NCBI RefSeq assembly: GCF_900103865.1
Contig: NZ_FNII01000007.1
Span: forward strand, 62,001 to 126,000
Direction: 5' to 3'
Length of the DNA stretch: 64,000 nt
Origin: Vreelandella arcis
GTDB taxonomy: Bacteria > Pseudomonadota > Gammaproteobacteria > Pseudomonadales > Halomonadaceae
The notes under the pieces are model-generated. The model ran no database searches. It worked only from the letters and a program-made list of their open reading frames with translations, and was not told the DNA's origin. Position 1 is the first letter of the stretch; each line of letters starts with the position of its first letter. Shown here piece by piece: positions 7,308 to 14,925 of the stretch. The translations under genes were made by a program, and so were the position numbers.

Positions 7308-9443
7308 ATGACTGATAGCAGTAGCGCAGTTCGGCGCAACGCAAGTTGGTTACGGTGGCAGCAGACCACTACCGCCATTCTGTGCGGCACGACGTTGGTG
7401 GCTATTCCCATGATCGGGAACGCCCAGGAAACCGGCGAGAGCAGTGAAGATAATGAGGGCTATCGCCTTGCTCCCATTATCGTCAACGCGCAGGCAATCG
7501 CCGATGACAACGCGAACACGATCGTGGCCCGGGAACTGTGGATGGGTGGCAAGGTCGCGACCAGCATCCAGGACACCCCCGCTTCCGTCTCGGTCATCAC
7601 CGAAAAAGAAATCGAGCAACGAGATGCCGATAACACCGAGGAAGTCCTGCAATATACGCCCGGCATCCTCACCGGCTACTGGGGTACCGACAACCGCAAC
7701 GATTACTACAAAATTCGCGGATTCGACGCCACGACCTACCGCGACGGGATGACACTCGGCTCGATGCGCGGCGTTCGCGAGGAACCCTACGCCTACGAAC
7801 GTGTCGAGGTGCTGCGTGGCGCCAACTCCACCCTGTTCGGCCCGGCGGCCCCCGGTGGCTCGATCAACTTCGTGAGCAAGCGACCAAAATTCGAACGCTT
7901 TGGCGAAGGCTACCTGGGCTATGGCTCCTTCAATCACAAGGAGGCCGGTATCGATGTGGGGGATACGCTGGATGCCGACAAGACGCTGGCCTATCGCTTC
8001 ACCGGCAAAGTCCAGGACAGCGACCGCGAATACGATCACTCCAAAAACGACAAGCAGTTCTTCATGGGTGGCCTGACCTGGGAGCCGACGGCGTACACCA
8101 CCGCGACTGTCATCTTCGACTATCTGAAGCGTGACAACACGCCCAACAGCGGCGGCTATCCGTTCGATAAGGAATATGACCGCAGCAACTTCTTTGGCGA
8201 GCCGGATTACAACTTTCACGCTGTCGATCGATCCAGTATTACCGGGATGCTCACCCATGATTTCGATAACGGTTTGACCCTGCGCGGCAACCTGCGCTAC
8301 AGCGATCTGACTGACGACTACGGTTACGTCTATATCACTGACAATCTGGCACGAACCGGCACGCTAGTCGACCGGGGCTATATTGGAAGAGATAGAGAAG
8401 CTCAGGAATTGATCGGCAACGCCATCCTGCAATACGACACGAGCTTTGGCCCGGTCGACAGCAGTACGCTGGGCGGGATCGAGTATAGCGATGTATCCAG
8501 CAAAACCACGTCCGTTTACGCGCCGGGAGATCCGATTGATGTCTCGAACCCCGTATATCAAGGCGCCCCGAGCAGCCTGACCCCCTATAGCGCCAATGAC
8601 CAGGACAACAGGACTCGGTCGGTTTTCCTGACGCAGAATCTGTCCTTCTATGACCATGTCATCGTCACCGCGGGCGTTCGCAATGACTCAATGGATCTCT
8701 CCAGCAAGGACCTCACGGGAACCACTGCCTCCGACGACGTCTCGGAGACCTCGTACCGAGGCGCATTGACTTATAAATTCAACGACGAGCTTTCCACCTA
8801 TTACAGCTATGTGGAATCGATTGCGCCCCCAGCCATCGGCGTCAAACCCGAACGCGGCAAACAGCACGAGCTTGGCGTGAAATATGCCCCGGAGGGGATG
8901 AATGCCCTGTTCTCGGCAGCCGTTTATGAGCTGAACAAGGACAACGAGAGTATCGCGGTTGTACAGGATAACGGCTCCATCGAGCAGGAAACCGTCGGCG
9001 AATCCCGTGTGCGCGGCTTCGATCTGGAAGCCAAGGCCGAACTGACCGACAACCTGAGCCTGACCGGCGGCTATTCCTATATGGATCAGGAAGTGATTCG
9101 CGGCACGCTGAGCGATGGCACATCAATCGAAGGGAACCAGTTCGCCACTGCCCCGAAGCAAACCATTTCGTTGTGGACGCATTATTCTCTACCGGATACG
9201 GGGATGAGTTTCGGTCTGGGTGCGCGCTATGTCGATTCCTATTATTTTGATGCCGCCAACACCTCCAAAAGCGAGTCGGCAACGCTCTTCGATGCGTCCT
9301 TCGGTTACCAGTTCGTCAAGGATACCGATCTGACCGTCAACGTCAGCAACCTGCTCGACAAGCAGTACGTGGTCAACTCCGGTACGGCGGATTTCTATAA
9401 TCAGGGCCGCGAAATCAGCGCGAAAGTGAGCTATCGCTGGTGA
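7308..9443 (+). CDS. TonB-dependent ferric-siderophore outer-membrane receptor
   Basis: A 711-residue receptor. An N-terminal export signal (about residues 1-40, ending near GNAQE) is followed by a plug domain (about 65-195, with SVSVITEKEIEQR, YKIRGFD and VEVLRGANSTLFGPAAPGG). Then comes a 22-strand-type barrel ending in the typical aromatic terminus (SAKVSYRW). The layout matches the FhuA/FoxA group of hydroxamate-siderophore receptors. AAGGGG precedes the ATG. No ABC transporter or siderophore genes lie beside it; the flanks are gene fragments. The ligand is not deducible. Confidence 0.92.
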   Translation: MTDSSSAVRRNASWLRWQQTTTAILCGTTLVAIPMIGNAQETGESSEDNEGYRLAPIIVNAQAIADDNANTIVARELWMGGKVATSIQDTPASVSVITEKEIEQRDADNTEEVLQYTPGILTGYWGTDNRNDYYKIRGFDATTYRDGMTLGSMRGVREEPYAYERVEVLRGANSTLFGPAAPGGSINFVSKRPKFERFGEGYLGYGSFNHKEAGIDVGDTLDADKTLAYRFTGKVQDSDREYDHSKNDKQFFMGGLTWEPTAYTTATVIFDYLKRDNTPNSGGYPFDKEYDRSNFFGEPDYNFHAVDRSSITGMLTHDFDNGLTLRGNLRYSDLTDDYGYVYITDNLARTGTLVDRGYIGRDREAQELIGNAILQYDTSFGPVDSSTLGGIEYSDVSSKTTSVYAPGDPIDVSNPVYQGAPSSLTPYSANDQDNRTRSVFLTQNLSFYDHVIVTAGVRNDSMDLSSKDLTGTTASDDVSETSYRGALTYKFNDELSTYYSYVESIAPPAIGVKPERGKQHELGVKYAPEGMNALFSAAVYELNKDNESIAVVQDNGSIEQETVGESRVRGFDLEAKAELTDNLSLTGGYSYMDQEVIRGTLSDGTSIEGNQFATAPKQTISLWTHYSLPDTGMSFGLGARYVDSYYFDAANTSKSESATLFDASFGYQFVKDTDLTVNVSNLLDKQYVVNSGTADFYNQGREISAKVSYRW

Positions 9444-9480
9444 TGTAATTTCGCCGATACCCCAGAGGTGCAACAATCGC

Positions 9481-9510
9481 AAAACGCCCCGACTTGGTTC
9501 GGGGCGTTTT
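9481..9510. terminator. strong bidirectional terminator
   Basis: AAAACGCCCCGA and TCGGGGCGTTTT form a 12-bp perfect stem around a six-base loop, with A/T tracts on both sides, 38 bp after the receptor stop codon. Confidence 0.9.
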
Positions 9511-9709
9511 GGTATCGCGTTTTCAATCACCCAGTGCGCTTTAGGATGTTTAACAGCAAACATTTTTTGGTATTTTATTTGTATGGATGCACAGGTTTAG
9601 TTGCGGTTTATACTTAGCTGTAGAGTTCCTGATGATCAAATGAGTTATAGAAGTTATCCTCTATTGACCGCTAGAGAGCTTCTATAGCAATTCATCTGGG
9701 AGCAGGCCT

Positions 9710-9871
9710 ATGGACATCAAACTGCATAAGCAAGCGGCCACGACACCCAAAATCCGTGCTGAGATTCAGGCAGCACCTGCCCATATCAGTGATAGTGAAT
9801 TGGCGCACCAGTTTATCGTGACTGATTCGACGATCCGGCGCTGGCGGTACCGTGTCGCGTGGTGCGGTTGA
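9710..9871 (+). mobile_element. IS481-family transposase stub (N-terminal 48 codons)
   Basis: The frame begins MDIKLHKQAATTPKIRAEIQ and continues to STIRRWRYR. This matches the start of IS481-type transposases, including the helix-turn-helix, and has a good GGGAG ribosome site. After about codon 48 (position 9853) the match ends and the frame stops at 9871. The DDE catalytic domain and the right end are missing. I could not identify a clear left inverted repeat in the 200 bp upstream. The junction coincides with the truncated end of the LysR fragment. Confidence 0.7.
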
Positions 9872-10049
9872 GCAGCTTAATCGCCAGGTGCGCCTCAAGG
9901 TCGGTGACCAGTTTGCTGATGGTCGAGCGGGGAAGCGCCAACTGCTCGGCGGCCTGACTAAATGAGCCGGTTTCCACCACGCGTACGTAGGCGCGCATTG
10001 CGGTAGTTGGTTCATGGCCTCTCACCCTGTGGGGTCTGTTAGTGGTCAT
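9855..10049 (-). pseudogene. LysR-family regulator, N-terminal HTH fragment only
   Basis: From an ATG at 10049 the minus strand encodes [20 protein letters not shown] and continues to IKLLNRTTR, a complete LysR winged helix. The frame then leaves the family at about 9855 and closes after a few unrelated residues. The effector-binding domain is gone. The break falls exactly where the IS481 transposase stub ends on the other strand, so one event probably removed parts of both genes. Non-functional as a normal regulator. Confidence 0.75.
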
Positions 10050-10202
10050 TTGCTTGGTGCGATGCCGTCCATCAGTCTCCGGCTACCTCGCGTATATTAT
10101 CGAGGAGTTCACTAAATGCGCTGCTTACCTGGAATGGCCGGGTAGACGGGCGGGGCGTTGGGTTACAAGCAGAAAAATGACGCCATCGGCGGCGGCGATG
10201 AT

Positions 10203-10628
10203 TCAGCTGTTCAAGGCGAATCCCGGCAGCAGCGCCTCGGCCTCGAAAGCGATCAGCCATTCCGGTTCGGCAAGGCCATGCACAATTAACCAGGTAGCCG
10301 CCGGTGGCGCGCTGGGGAAGCGACGCTTCAGCGCTTCCATAACCACTTGCTGATCGTAGCGGGCGGACTCAGCCAAGTAGATTCTCAGCATCACCACCCG
10401 CGAAAGATCGCCATCGAGGTTCAATAGTAACCGCTCGACATTGTCCAGTGCCGCCTCGGTTTGTTCGGCCAGCTCGGGCCCCGCTAGATGGCCTTGGGGA
10501 TCGACCCCTACCTGGCTGGACATCAGCACCCGGCATCCGCCCTGAACCAGCACGGCCTGACTGTGGCCTTCTACCAGGGTATCGGGCAGGTTGGTCGGAT
10601 TCAGGGGTTGGCGCCTTAAGATTTGCAT
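10203..10628 (-). CDS. RidA/YjgF/YER057c-family protein
   Basis: A 141-residue RidA-fold protein; relatives are trimeric and deaminate reactive enamine/imine intermediates or act in catabolic pathways. Visible features are QAVLVQGGCRVLMSSQVGVD in the N-terminal half and a C-terminal PPAATWLIVHGLAEPEWLIAFEAEA. The usual Arg of canonical RidA (about residue 105) is not evident in the expected RAAV-type motif, so it may belong to a divergent YjgF subgroup. It lies upstream, on the same strand, of the truncated LysR gene and may once have been controlled by it. Confidence 0.8.
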   Translation of the reverse strand: MQILRRQPLNPTNLPDTLVEGHSQAVLVQGGCRVLMSSQVGVDPQGHLAGPELAEQTEAALDNVERLLLNLDGDLSRVVMLRIYLAESARYDQQVVMEALKRRFPSAPPAATWLIVHGLAEPEWLIAFEAEALLPGFALNS

Positions 10629-10688
10629 AGCAACCTCGTTGGTAAGCTGATGGTTATCACGCCCAATCGATCCATTGGGCGTGATGCT

Positions 10689-12089
10689 CTACTGAGCGCT
10701 TTTAAATACATCGCTATCATTGGCATCGCTCGCTCTGCTTAGCGTCATGGCCAAACCGGGATGGGCGTTGTGGGCCGAAAGCACCCAACCGTGTGCCATG
10801 GCAATCTCCTGGCAGATGGCCAGCCCCAACCCAGCGCCATGGTCGCGTCGATGCGCGCCACGCCAGAAACGAGAGAACAGCAGAGACATCTGTTCTGGCT
10901 CGACGCCAGGCCCCTGGTCACGCACGGTTATCGTATTCTCCTGGATCTCCATGCTGACGAGAGTCTGCTCAGGGGCATGCTGGATGGCGTTCTCCAGCAA
11001 GTTCTTGAGCAGAGTGAAGCATGCCCCGCGATCAGCCTCCCATGTCACCTCATCGTCGGCGGCGAGTACCGTTAAATGCACGTCGGCGGACTCCGCCATG
11101 CGTTGCAAGTAGGTGGACGCTTCGTGGGCGATGTCGTGCATACGAACAACGCTAAACTGGTAGTTGTGCGCCTCGCTCGCTTCGGCCAGAAGTAGCAGTT
11201 GTTGCACCTGACGTGTCATGTACTCGACATCGCTCAACAGCGCCTTCCGGTCATTACGCCCTTCCTCAAGGAACTCGACCTGCCCGCGGATCAGCGACAG
11301 TGGCGTTTTTAACTCGTGGGCCGCGTGGCCGAGAAACTCCTGCTGCAGGCGATAACCCCGCTCGAGACGTTCCAGGGCGTGATTGAAGCTATCTACTAGT
11401 GGTGCAATCTCCGCGGGTACGGCTTCCGTATTTAGCCGGGCGTCAATGGAGCGCGGCGAGATAGCTGCCGCCGATTTGGAAACATCGCGCAACGGCTTGA
11501 GGGTGTAGCGCAGGGTAATATAGGCGCATAAGCCGAAGGCGATGAAAAGCACGAGTCCGAACAACGCCACGGCAGCGACCACCTGCGGAAAGGCCACGGT
11601 ATAGACGACTTCCAGGAACCTCGCACTGACCACGAATTGCAGATACCACCTTCGCCCCTCATGCTCGAGTGGCTGCGTGGCGCCGTAGAAAGTTTTTCCC
11701 TCATGCTCGAAAGTGAAATTGCCGCGTGCCAGCCGAACAAGATCGCCGTCGGCCGACCAAAACTCCTCTCCTGAACTCGAAAAGACGGCCACGTTTCCGG
11801 CTTCATCTAAAATCCGGTAAGCCGTTTCGCGCTGCGGGCCCTCGTATAGCCAGGCGCGGTCCTCCAGACTCGAGTCGAAACCGACGGGCCGGCCACGACT
11901 GTCGAACTCGATATTGTCCACCAGCCCCTCGGCCGCGTCGGCCAGGTCCATACGAGCCAGTAGATCGCTCTGAAGCACCACTGCTGCAGCAATTACCAGC
12001 AGCGTGATACTCAGCACCATACCCGCCACATAGGCCAGCAGCACCTTCAGCCTCAGGCTATTGAGCGTCATCCGCTTGACGAAGCGCAT
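10689..12089 (-). CDS. sensor histidine kinase, QseC/PmrB-like group
   Basis: A 466-residue inner-membrane kinase. TM1 is at about residues 14-38, followed by a periplasmic sensor of about 125 residues, TM2 (about 165-190), HAMP, and a DHp domain with GHAAHELKTPLSLI (phospho-acceptor His258). The CHK-type ATPase has N-box LLENAIQHAP and G-boxes DQGPGVEP and HGAGLGLAI. I prefer the ATG at 12089, which overlaps the regulator gene by about 30 bp; an ATG at 12071 is possible. It is the third gene after mipA and the response regulator and probably governs the divergent RND pump. Confidence 0.9.
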   Translation of the reverse strand: MRFVKRMTLNSLRLKVLLAYVAGMVLSITLLVIAAAVVLQSDLLARMDLADAAEGLVDNIEFDSRGRPVGFDSSLEDRAWLYEGPQRETAYRILDEAGNVAVFSSSGEEFWSADGDLVRLARGNFTFEHEGKTFYGATQPLEHEGRRWYLQFVVSARFLEVVYTVAFPQVVAAVALFGLVLFIAFGLCAYITLRYTLKPLRDVSKSAAAISPRSIDARLNTEAVPAEIAPLVDSFNHALERLERGYRLQQEFLGHAAHELKTPLSLIRGQVEFLEEGRNDRKALLSDVEYMTRQVQQLLLLAEASEAHNYQFSVVRMHDIAHEASTYLQRMAESADVHLTVLAADDEVTWEADRGACFTLLKNLLENAIQHAPEQTLVSMEIQENTITVRDQGPGVEPEQMSLLFSRFWRGAHRRDHGAGLGLAICQEIAMAHGWVLSAHNAHPGLAMTLSRASDANDSDVFKSAQ

Positions 12090-12744
12090 ACCCCATTCCT
12101 CTGACGTTGGCGATCCGCTGGCGCGAGCCGATGGCAAGCAGCTTTCGGCGTAAACGGTGCAGGGCGACATCCAGGGCGTTCGGTGTCACCGCCTCACTTA
12201 GTCCCCAGGCCGCTGCTTCCAGCGCGCTGCGGCGAACTACGTCATCGTGCTTGTGTAACAGCAACTGCATGATGTGCATCTCCGCCGGGGCGAGGGTAAT
12301 GCTTTTGTCGCCGTTGAACAGAGCGCCGCTTTCAATATGTAGTCTCAGGTCACCATGACTGGGGTCGATGGGGTGGAACTCCGCAGGGCGACGCAGCAAG
12401 GCGCGAACCCGAGCCACCATCTCGTTCATGGCAAATGGCTTGGGCAGGTAGTCGTCGGCGCCGGCTTCGAGGCCTTCTACCCGGTCATGCAGCGCATCGC
12501 GTGCTGTTAACACAAGGCAGGGCACGTTAAGCCCCGCGTTGCGCACCTTCTTGAGCAATACAAGCCCATCGCCATCTGGCAAGCCACGATCGAGCACCAG
12601 CGCTTGATAGGGCATCTGCTGGATAGCTACCCAAGCAGAATCGATGCGGTCGACCACATCCACGGCGATACCCGCGGCCAACAGCCCTTTGCACATCAAG
12701 TGGGCTAGCCGGTCGTGATCCTCGATCAGCAGTATGCGGCTCAT
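12058..12744 (-). CDS. OmpR-family response regulator
   Basis: A 228-residue regulator. The receiver domain has the acidic pocket ED (residues 8-9), phospho-Asp52 in ALVLDRGLPDGDG, Thr in LTARD and Lys in YLPKPF. The C-terminal winged helix ends with VALHRLRRKL and NVRGMGYAL, typical of the OmpR/PhoB class. Its ATG overlaps the mipA stop by four bases (ATGA), and its own 3' end overlaps the kinase start. The PmrA-like direct repeat at 13625-13640 is its likely binding site. Confidence 0.92.
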   Translation of the reverse strand: MSRILLIEDHDRLAHLMCKGLLAAGIAVDVVDRIDSAWVAIQQMPYQALVLDRGLPDGDGLVLLKKVRNAGLNVPCLVLTARDALHDRVEGLEAGADDYLPKPFAMNEMVARVRALLRRPAEFHPIDPSHGDLRLHIESGALFNGDKSITLAPAEMHIMQLLLHKHDDVVRRSALEAAAWGLSEAVTPNALDVALHRLRRKLLAIGSRQRIANVRGMGYALRQADDAQ

Positions 12745-13559
12745 CAGAATGTATAAAGATAGCCAACTAACACGGCGTTTTGGGTCGAGCGGTCCACCAG
12801 CGGGCTATCTTTGATTTCGTCTGCCAGGCTCGTGAACTCAACACCTATCAGCACAGAGTGATGCTGGTCAAACTGGTACACGCCGCGCACCCCCGCCTCG
12901 AGATTGACACCCGATTCCCCTGAATAGGCAGGGCGATCAAAGCGAACCTCACTATCGCGAACACCGAAGTAGTAATCGATGTTCTTGTCGTCCTGCCAGG
13001 ACGCCCCTACGTATGGGGTTAGCATTATATGTTCGCCGAAATCCCACGTTCTCTCCAGGCCAAGATCTAAGCGCTGCCCGTCGCTGTTGCCGGAGACGTC
13101 GGTGAGCCATTCGGCGCTGACCTCGAACAGCTCGTTTTCCCACGCCACGTTGGCCCCCGCCCAAAAGCCGCCCTCGCGCTCACTCATGCCGTTGAGAATC
13201 CGGGCATCGCCTTGCTCGTAGCCGCTTTCATCATACTCGGCGACGATACCGAAATTGAGCTGTTGAGAGTCGCTGATGACAAGACTCGGCAGTTTAAATT
13301 CGATTTCCGGTCCGAAGACACTAATGTACCGGTTCTCGACCAGGAACAAGGGAAATGGGGTGTTTTCCCTGTCGATACCGGCATAGGGATCCTGTTCGCT
13401 CATTGCGCCTAAGCCCAATCCCCAAGTGGTTTCGTCTGAATTTTCTTCATCTGCGAATACCAATGGAGACGCCATAAAAAAACCACTAATAAGTGTGGCT
13501 GTTGCCATCCTCTTAGTGGAGAGCTGAACGGTTGGAAATAGCGACTGATGAGAACCCAT
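12744..13559 (-). CDS. MipA/OmpV-family outer-membrane protein
   Basis: A 271-residue protein with an N-terminal signal sequence (cleavage probably after PLVFA, about residue 36) and an eight- to twelve-strand beta-barrel of the MipA/OmpV family, ending in the aromatic terminus VLVGYLYTF. Family members bind murein-synthesis scaffolds or act as minor porins. It is the first gene of a tightly overlapping operon with the two-component system and is divergent from the RND genes. An envelope role linked to that pump is suggested by context only. Confidence 0.87.
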   Translation of the reverse strand: MGSHQSLFPTVQLSTKRMATATLISGFFMASPLVFADEENSDETTWGLGLGAMSEQDPYAGIDRENTPFPLFLVENRYISVFGPEIEFKLPSLVISDSQQLNFGIVAEYDESGYEQGDARILNGMSEREGGFWAGANVAWENELFEVSAEWLTDVSGNSDGQRLDLGLERTWDFGEHIMLTPYVGASWQDDKNIDYYFGVRDSEVRFDRPAYSGESGVNLEAGVRGVYQFDQHHSVLIGVEFTSLADEIKDSPLVDRSTQNAVLVGYLYTF

Positions 13560-13624
13560 GATTGCACTCCTAGCATGGTGTGAAAGTGAGAGTGATATGA
13601 CAGTGCCATCATCAGGAGGATTGT

Positions 13625-13680
13625 CTTACGCGTTTCTTACTGAAAATGGATTTGATCAAGCGCTACGTCAGTAAGAAACG
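13625..13680. promoter_or_regulatory. PmrA-like direct repeat inside a 13-bp inverted repeat
   Basis: CTTAC-N6-CTTAC at 13625-13640 resembles the PmrA/QseB box (YTTAA-N5/6-YTTAA). The second half belongs to a larger perfect inverted repeat: CGTTTCTTACTGA at 13631-13643 and TCAGTAAGAAACG at 13668-13680, 24 bp apart. The site lies in the 211-bp gap between the divergent mipA operon and the RND operon, well placed to control both. Binding by the neighbouring response regulator is inferred. Confidence 0.65.
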
Positions 13681-13770
13681 AGAAAGGAATACAGGCCAAT
13701 AGTTGTTCAACAGAAATGCTTGATTTCGTTTTTCATCAACGAACTGAACAATTTGAAACAGGCCTGAATT

Positions 13771-14925
13771 ATGTCACCTCCAACCGGAAAAATGTATCTC
13801 GGCATTACGATTGCCGTGATCGCTAGCGCCGCCGCGCTGGCGTGCATGCAGGCGGTCTCGTCGGAAAGCGATACCGTCGCCGAATCGACGGCGCAGCCCT
13901 CACTATCCGTGAACGTGACAACGTTAGAGCCTCAGACGCTTCCGACGACGATTGCGGCCAATGGTGATATCGCGGCGTGGCAGGAAATCATTGTCGGTAC
14001 CGAAATCGGTGGCCTGCGGCTGGTAGACGTCAAGGTAGACGTGGGTGATGAGGTCACTGAGGGGCAGGTGCTGGCCGTTTACAACGACACGACGGTGCGC
14101 GCGGAGCTGGCTAGAAGTCGCGCCGCCGTGGCGGAAGCCGAAGCAACGCTTGCGGAAGCAACGGCCAACGCCCAACGCGCCCGGGGTTTGAAAACCACCG
14201 GGTCGCTTTCAGAACAGCAGATCCAGCAATACGAAACCGCCGAGCTCACCGCCAGGGCGAGACTCAACGTTGCACAGGCGGAACATGACGCCCAAGAATT
14301 ACGCTTGGATCAGACGCGGGTGGTCGCCCCTGACGACGGTTTGATTACCTCGCGCACGGCCACGGTTGGTGCTGTCACTGGCACTGATCAGGAGCTGTTT
14401 CGGTTGACGCGCCATGGTCGCCTGGAGTGGCGGGCAGAGGTCGCCGCGTCCGATCTGAATAAGCTGCGACCGGGCCAGACTGCCAGGGTCACACTTTCAG
14501 ATGGCCATGAGCTCGAAGGGCGCTTGCGCACCATCGCGCCGCTAGTGGACACCGCTACCCGTAATGGTCTGGTCTATGTCGACCTACCGTTAAGCGACGT
14601 CGCCCGGGCGGGAATGTTTGCACGGGGTGAATTCGAGCTGGGCACGCGCCAAGTGTTGACGCTACCCCGCTCAGCGGTGCAGATCCGTGATGGCTTTGGC
14701 TACGTGCATCGCGTCAGCGGTGAAGGCGAGGTAACGGAGCTAAAAGTTTCCCTGGGCCAGCATACGAAGGATCGTATCGAGATTCTCTCCGGCCTTGAAC
14801 CTGACGCCTTGGTGGTAGCGTCGGGTGGCGCCTTTCTGGGCAACGGCGACCAGGTGAAGGTGATTGAGGGAGAGCCGGTTCATTCACCCCAAACGAACGA
14901 TACCGACGTCGAGGAGGGGGTATGA
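13771..14925 (+). CDS. RND efflux periplasmic adaptor (membrane fusion protein)
   Basis: A 384-residue HlyD/AcrA-type adaptor. It has an N-terminal membrane anchor or signal (about residues 8-26), then a split biotinyl-lipoyl domain (VDVKVDVGDEVTEGQVLAVYND and RVVAPDDGLITSRTATVGA) separated by a short helical hairpin (about 110-165). Beta-barrel and membrane-proximal domains follow. The Cys near residue 25 does not sit in a proper lipobox. It overlaps the RND gene by four bases (ATGA), with GAGGAGGGGG as the internal ribosome site. It links the inner-membrane pump to an outer-membrane channel that is not encoded here. Confidence 0.93.
   Translation: MSPPTGKMYLGITIAVIASAAALACMQAVSSESDTVAESTAQPSLSVNVTTLEPQTLPTTIAANGDIAAWQEIIVGTEIGGLRLVDVKVDVGDEVTEGQVLAVYNDTTVRAELARSRAAVAEAEATLAEATANAQRARGLKTTGSLSEQQIQQYETAELTARARLNVAQAEHDAQELRLDQTRVVAPDDGLITSRTATVGAVTGTDQELFRLTRHGRLEWRAEVAASDLNKLRPGQTARVTLSDGHELEGRLRTIAPLVDTATRNGLVYVDLPLSDVARAGMFARGEFELGTRQVLTLPRSAVQIRDGFGYVHRVSGEGEVTELKVSLGQHTKDRIEILSGLEPDALVVASGGAFLGNGDQVKVIEGEPVHSPQTNDTDVEEGV

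Noticed and set aside
7350-8258. 302-codon minus-strand frame inside the TonB receptor
   Set aside because: Antisense shadow of a well-supported GC-rich gene; no family resemblance or ribosome site.
9444-9709. Terminal inverted repeat of the IS481 element
   Set aside because: No pair of ends can be defined, since the right end is deleted and the left end is not obvious.
13771-13860. Lipoprotein signal on the RND adaptor (Cys near residue 25)
   Set aside because: The residues before the Cys do not fit the lipobox, so an ordinary membrane anchor is more likely.
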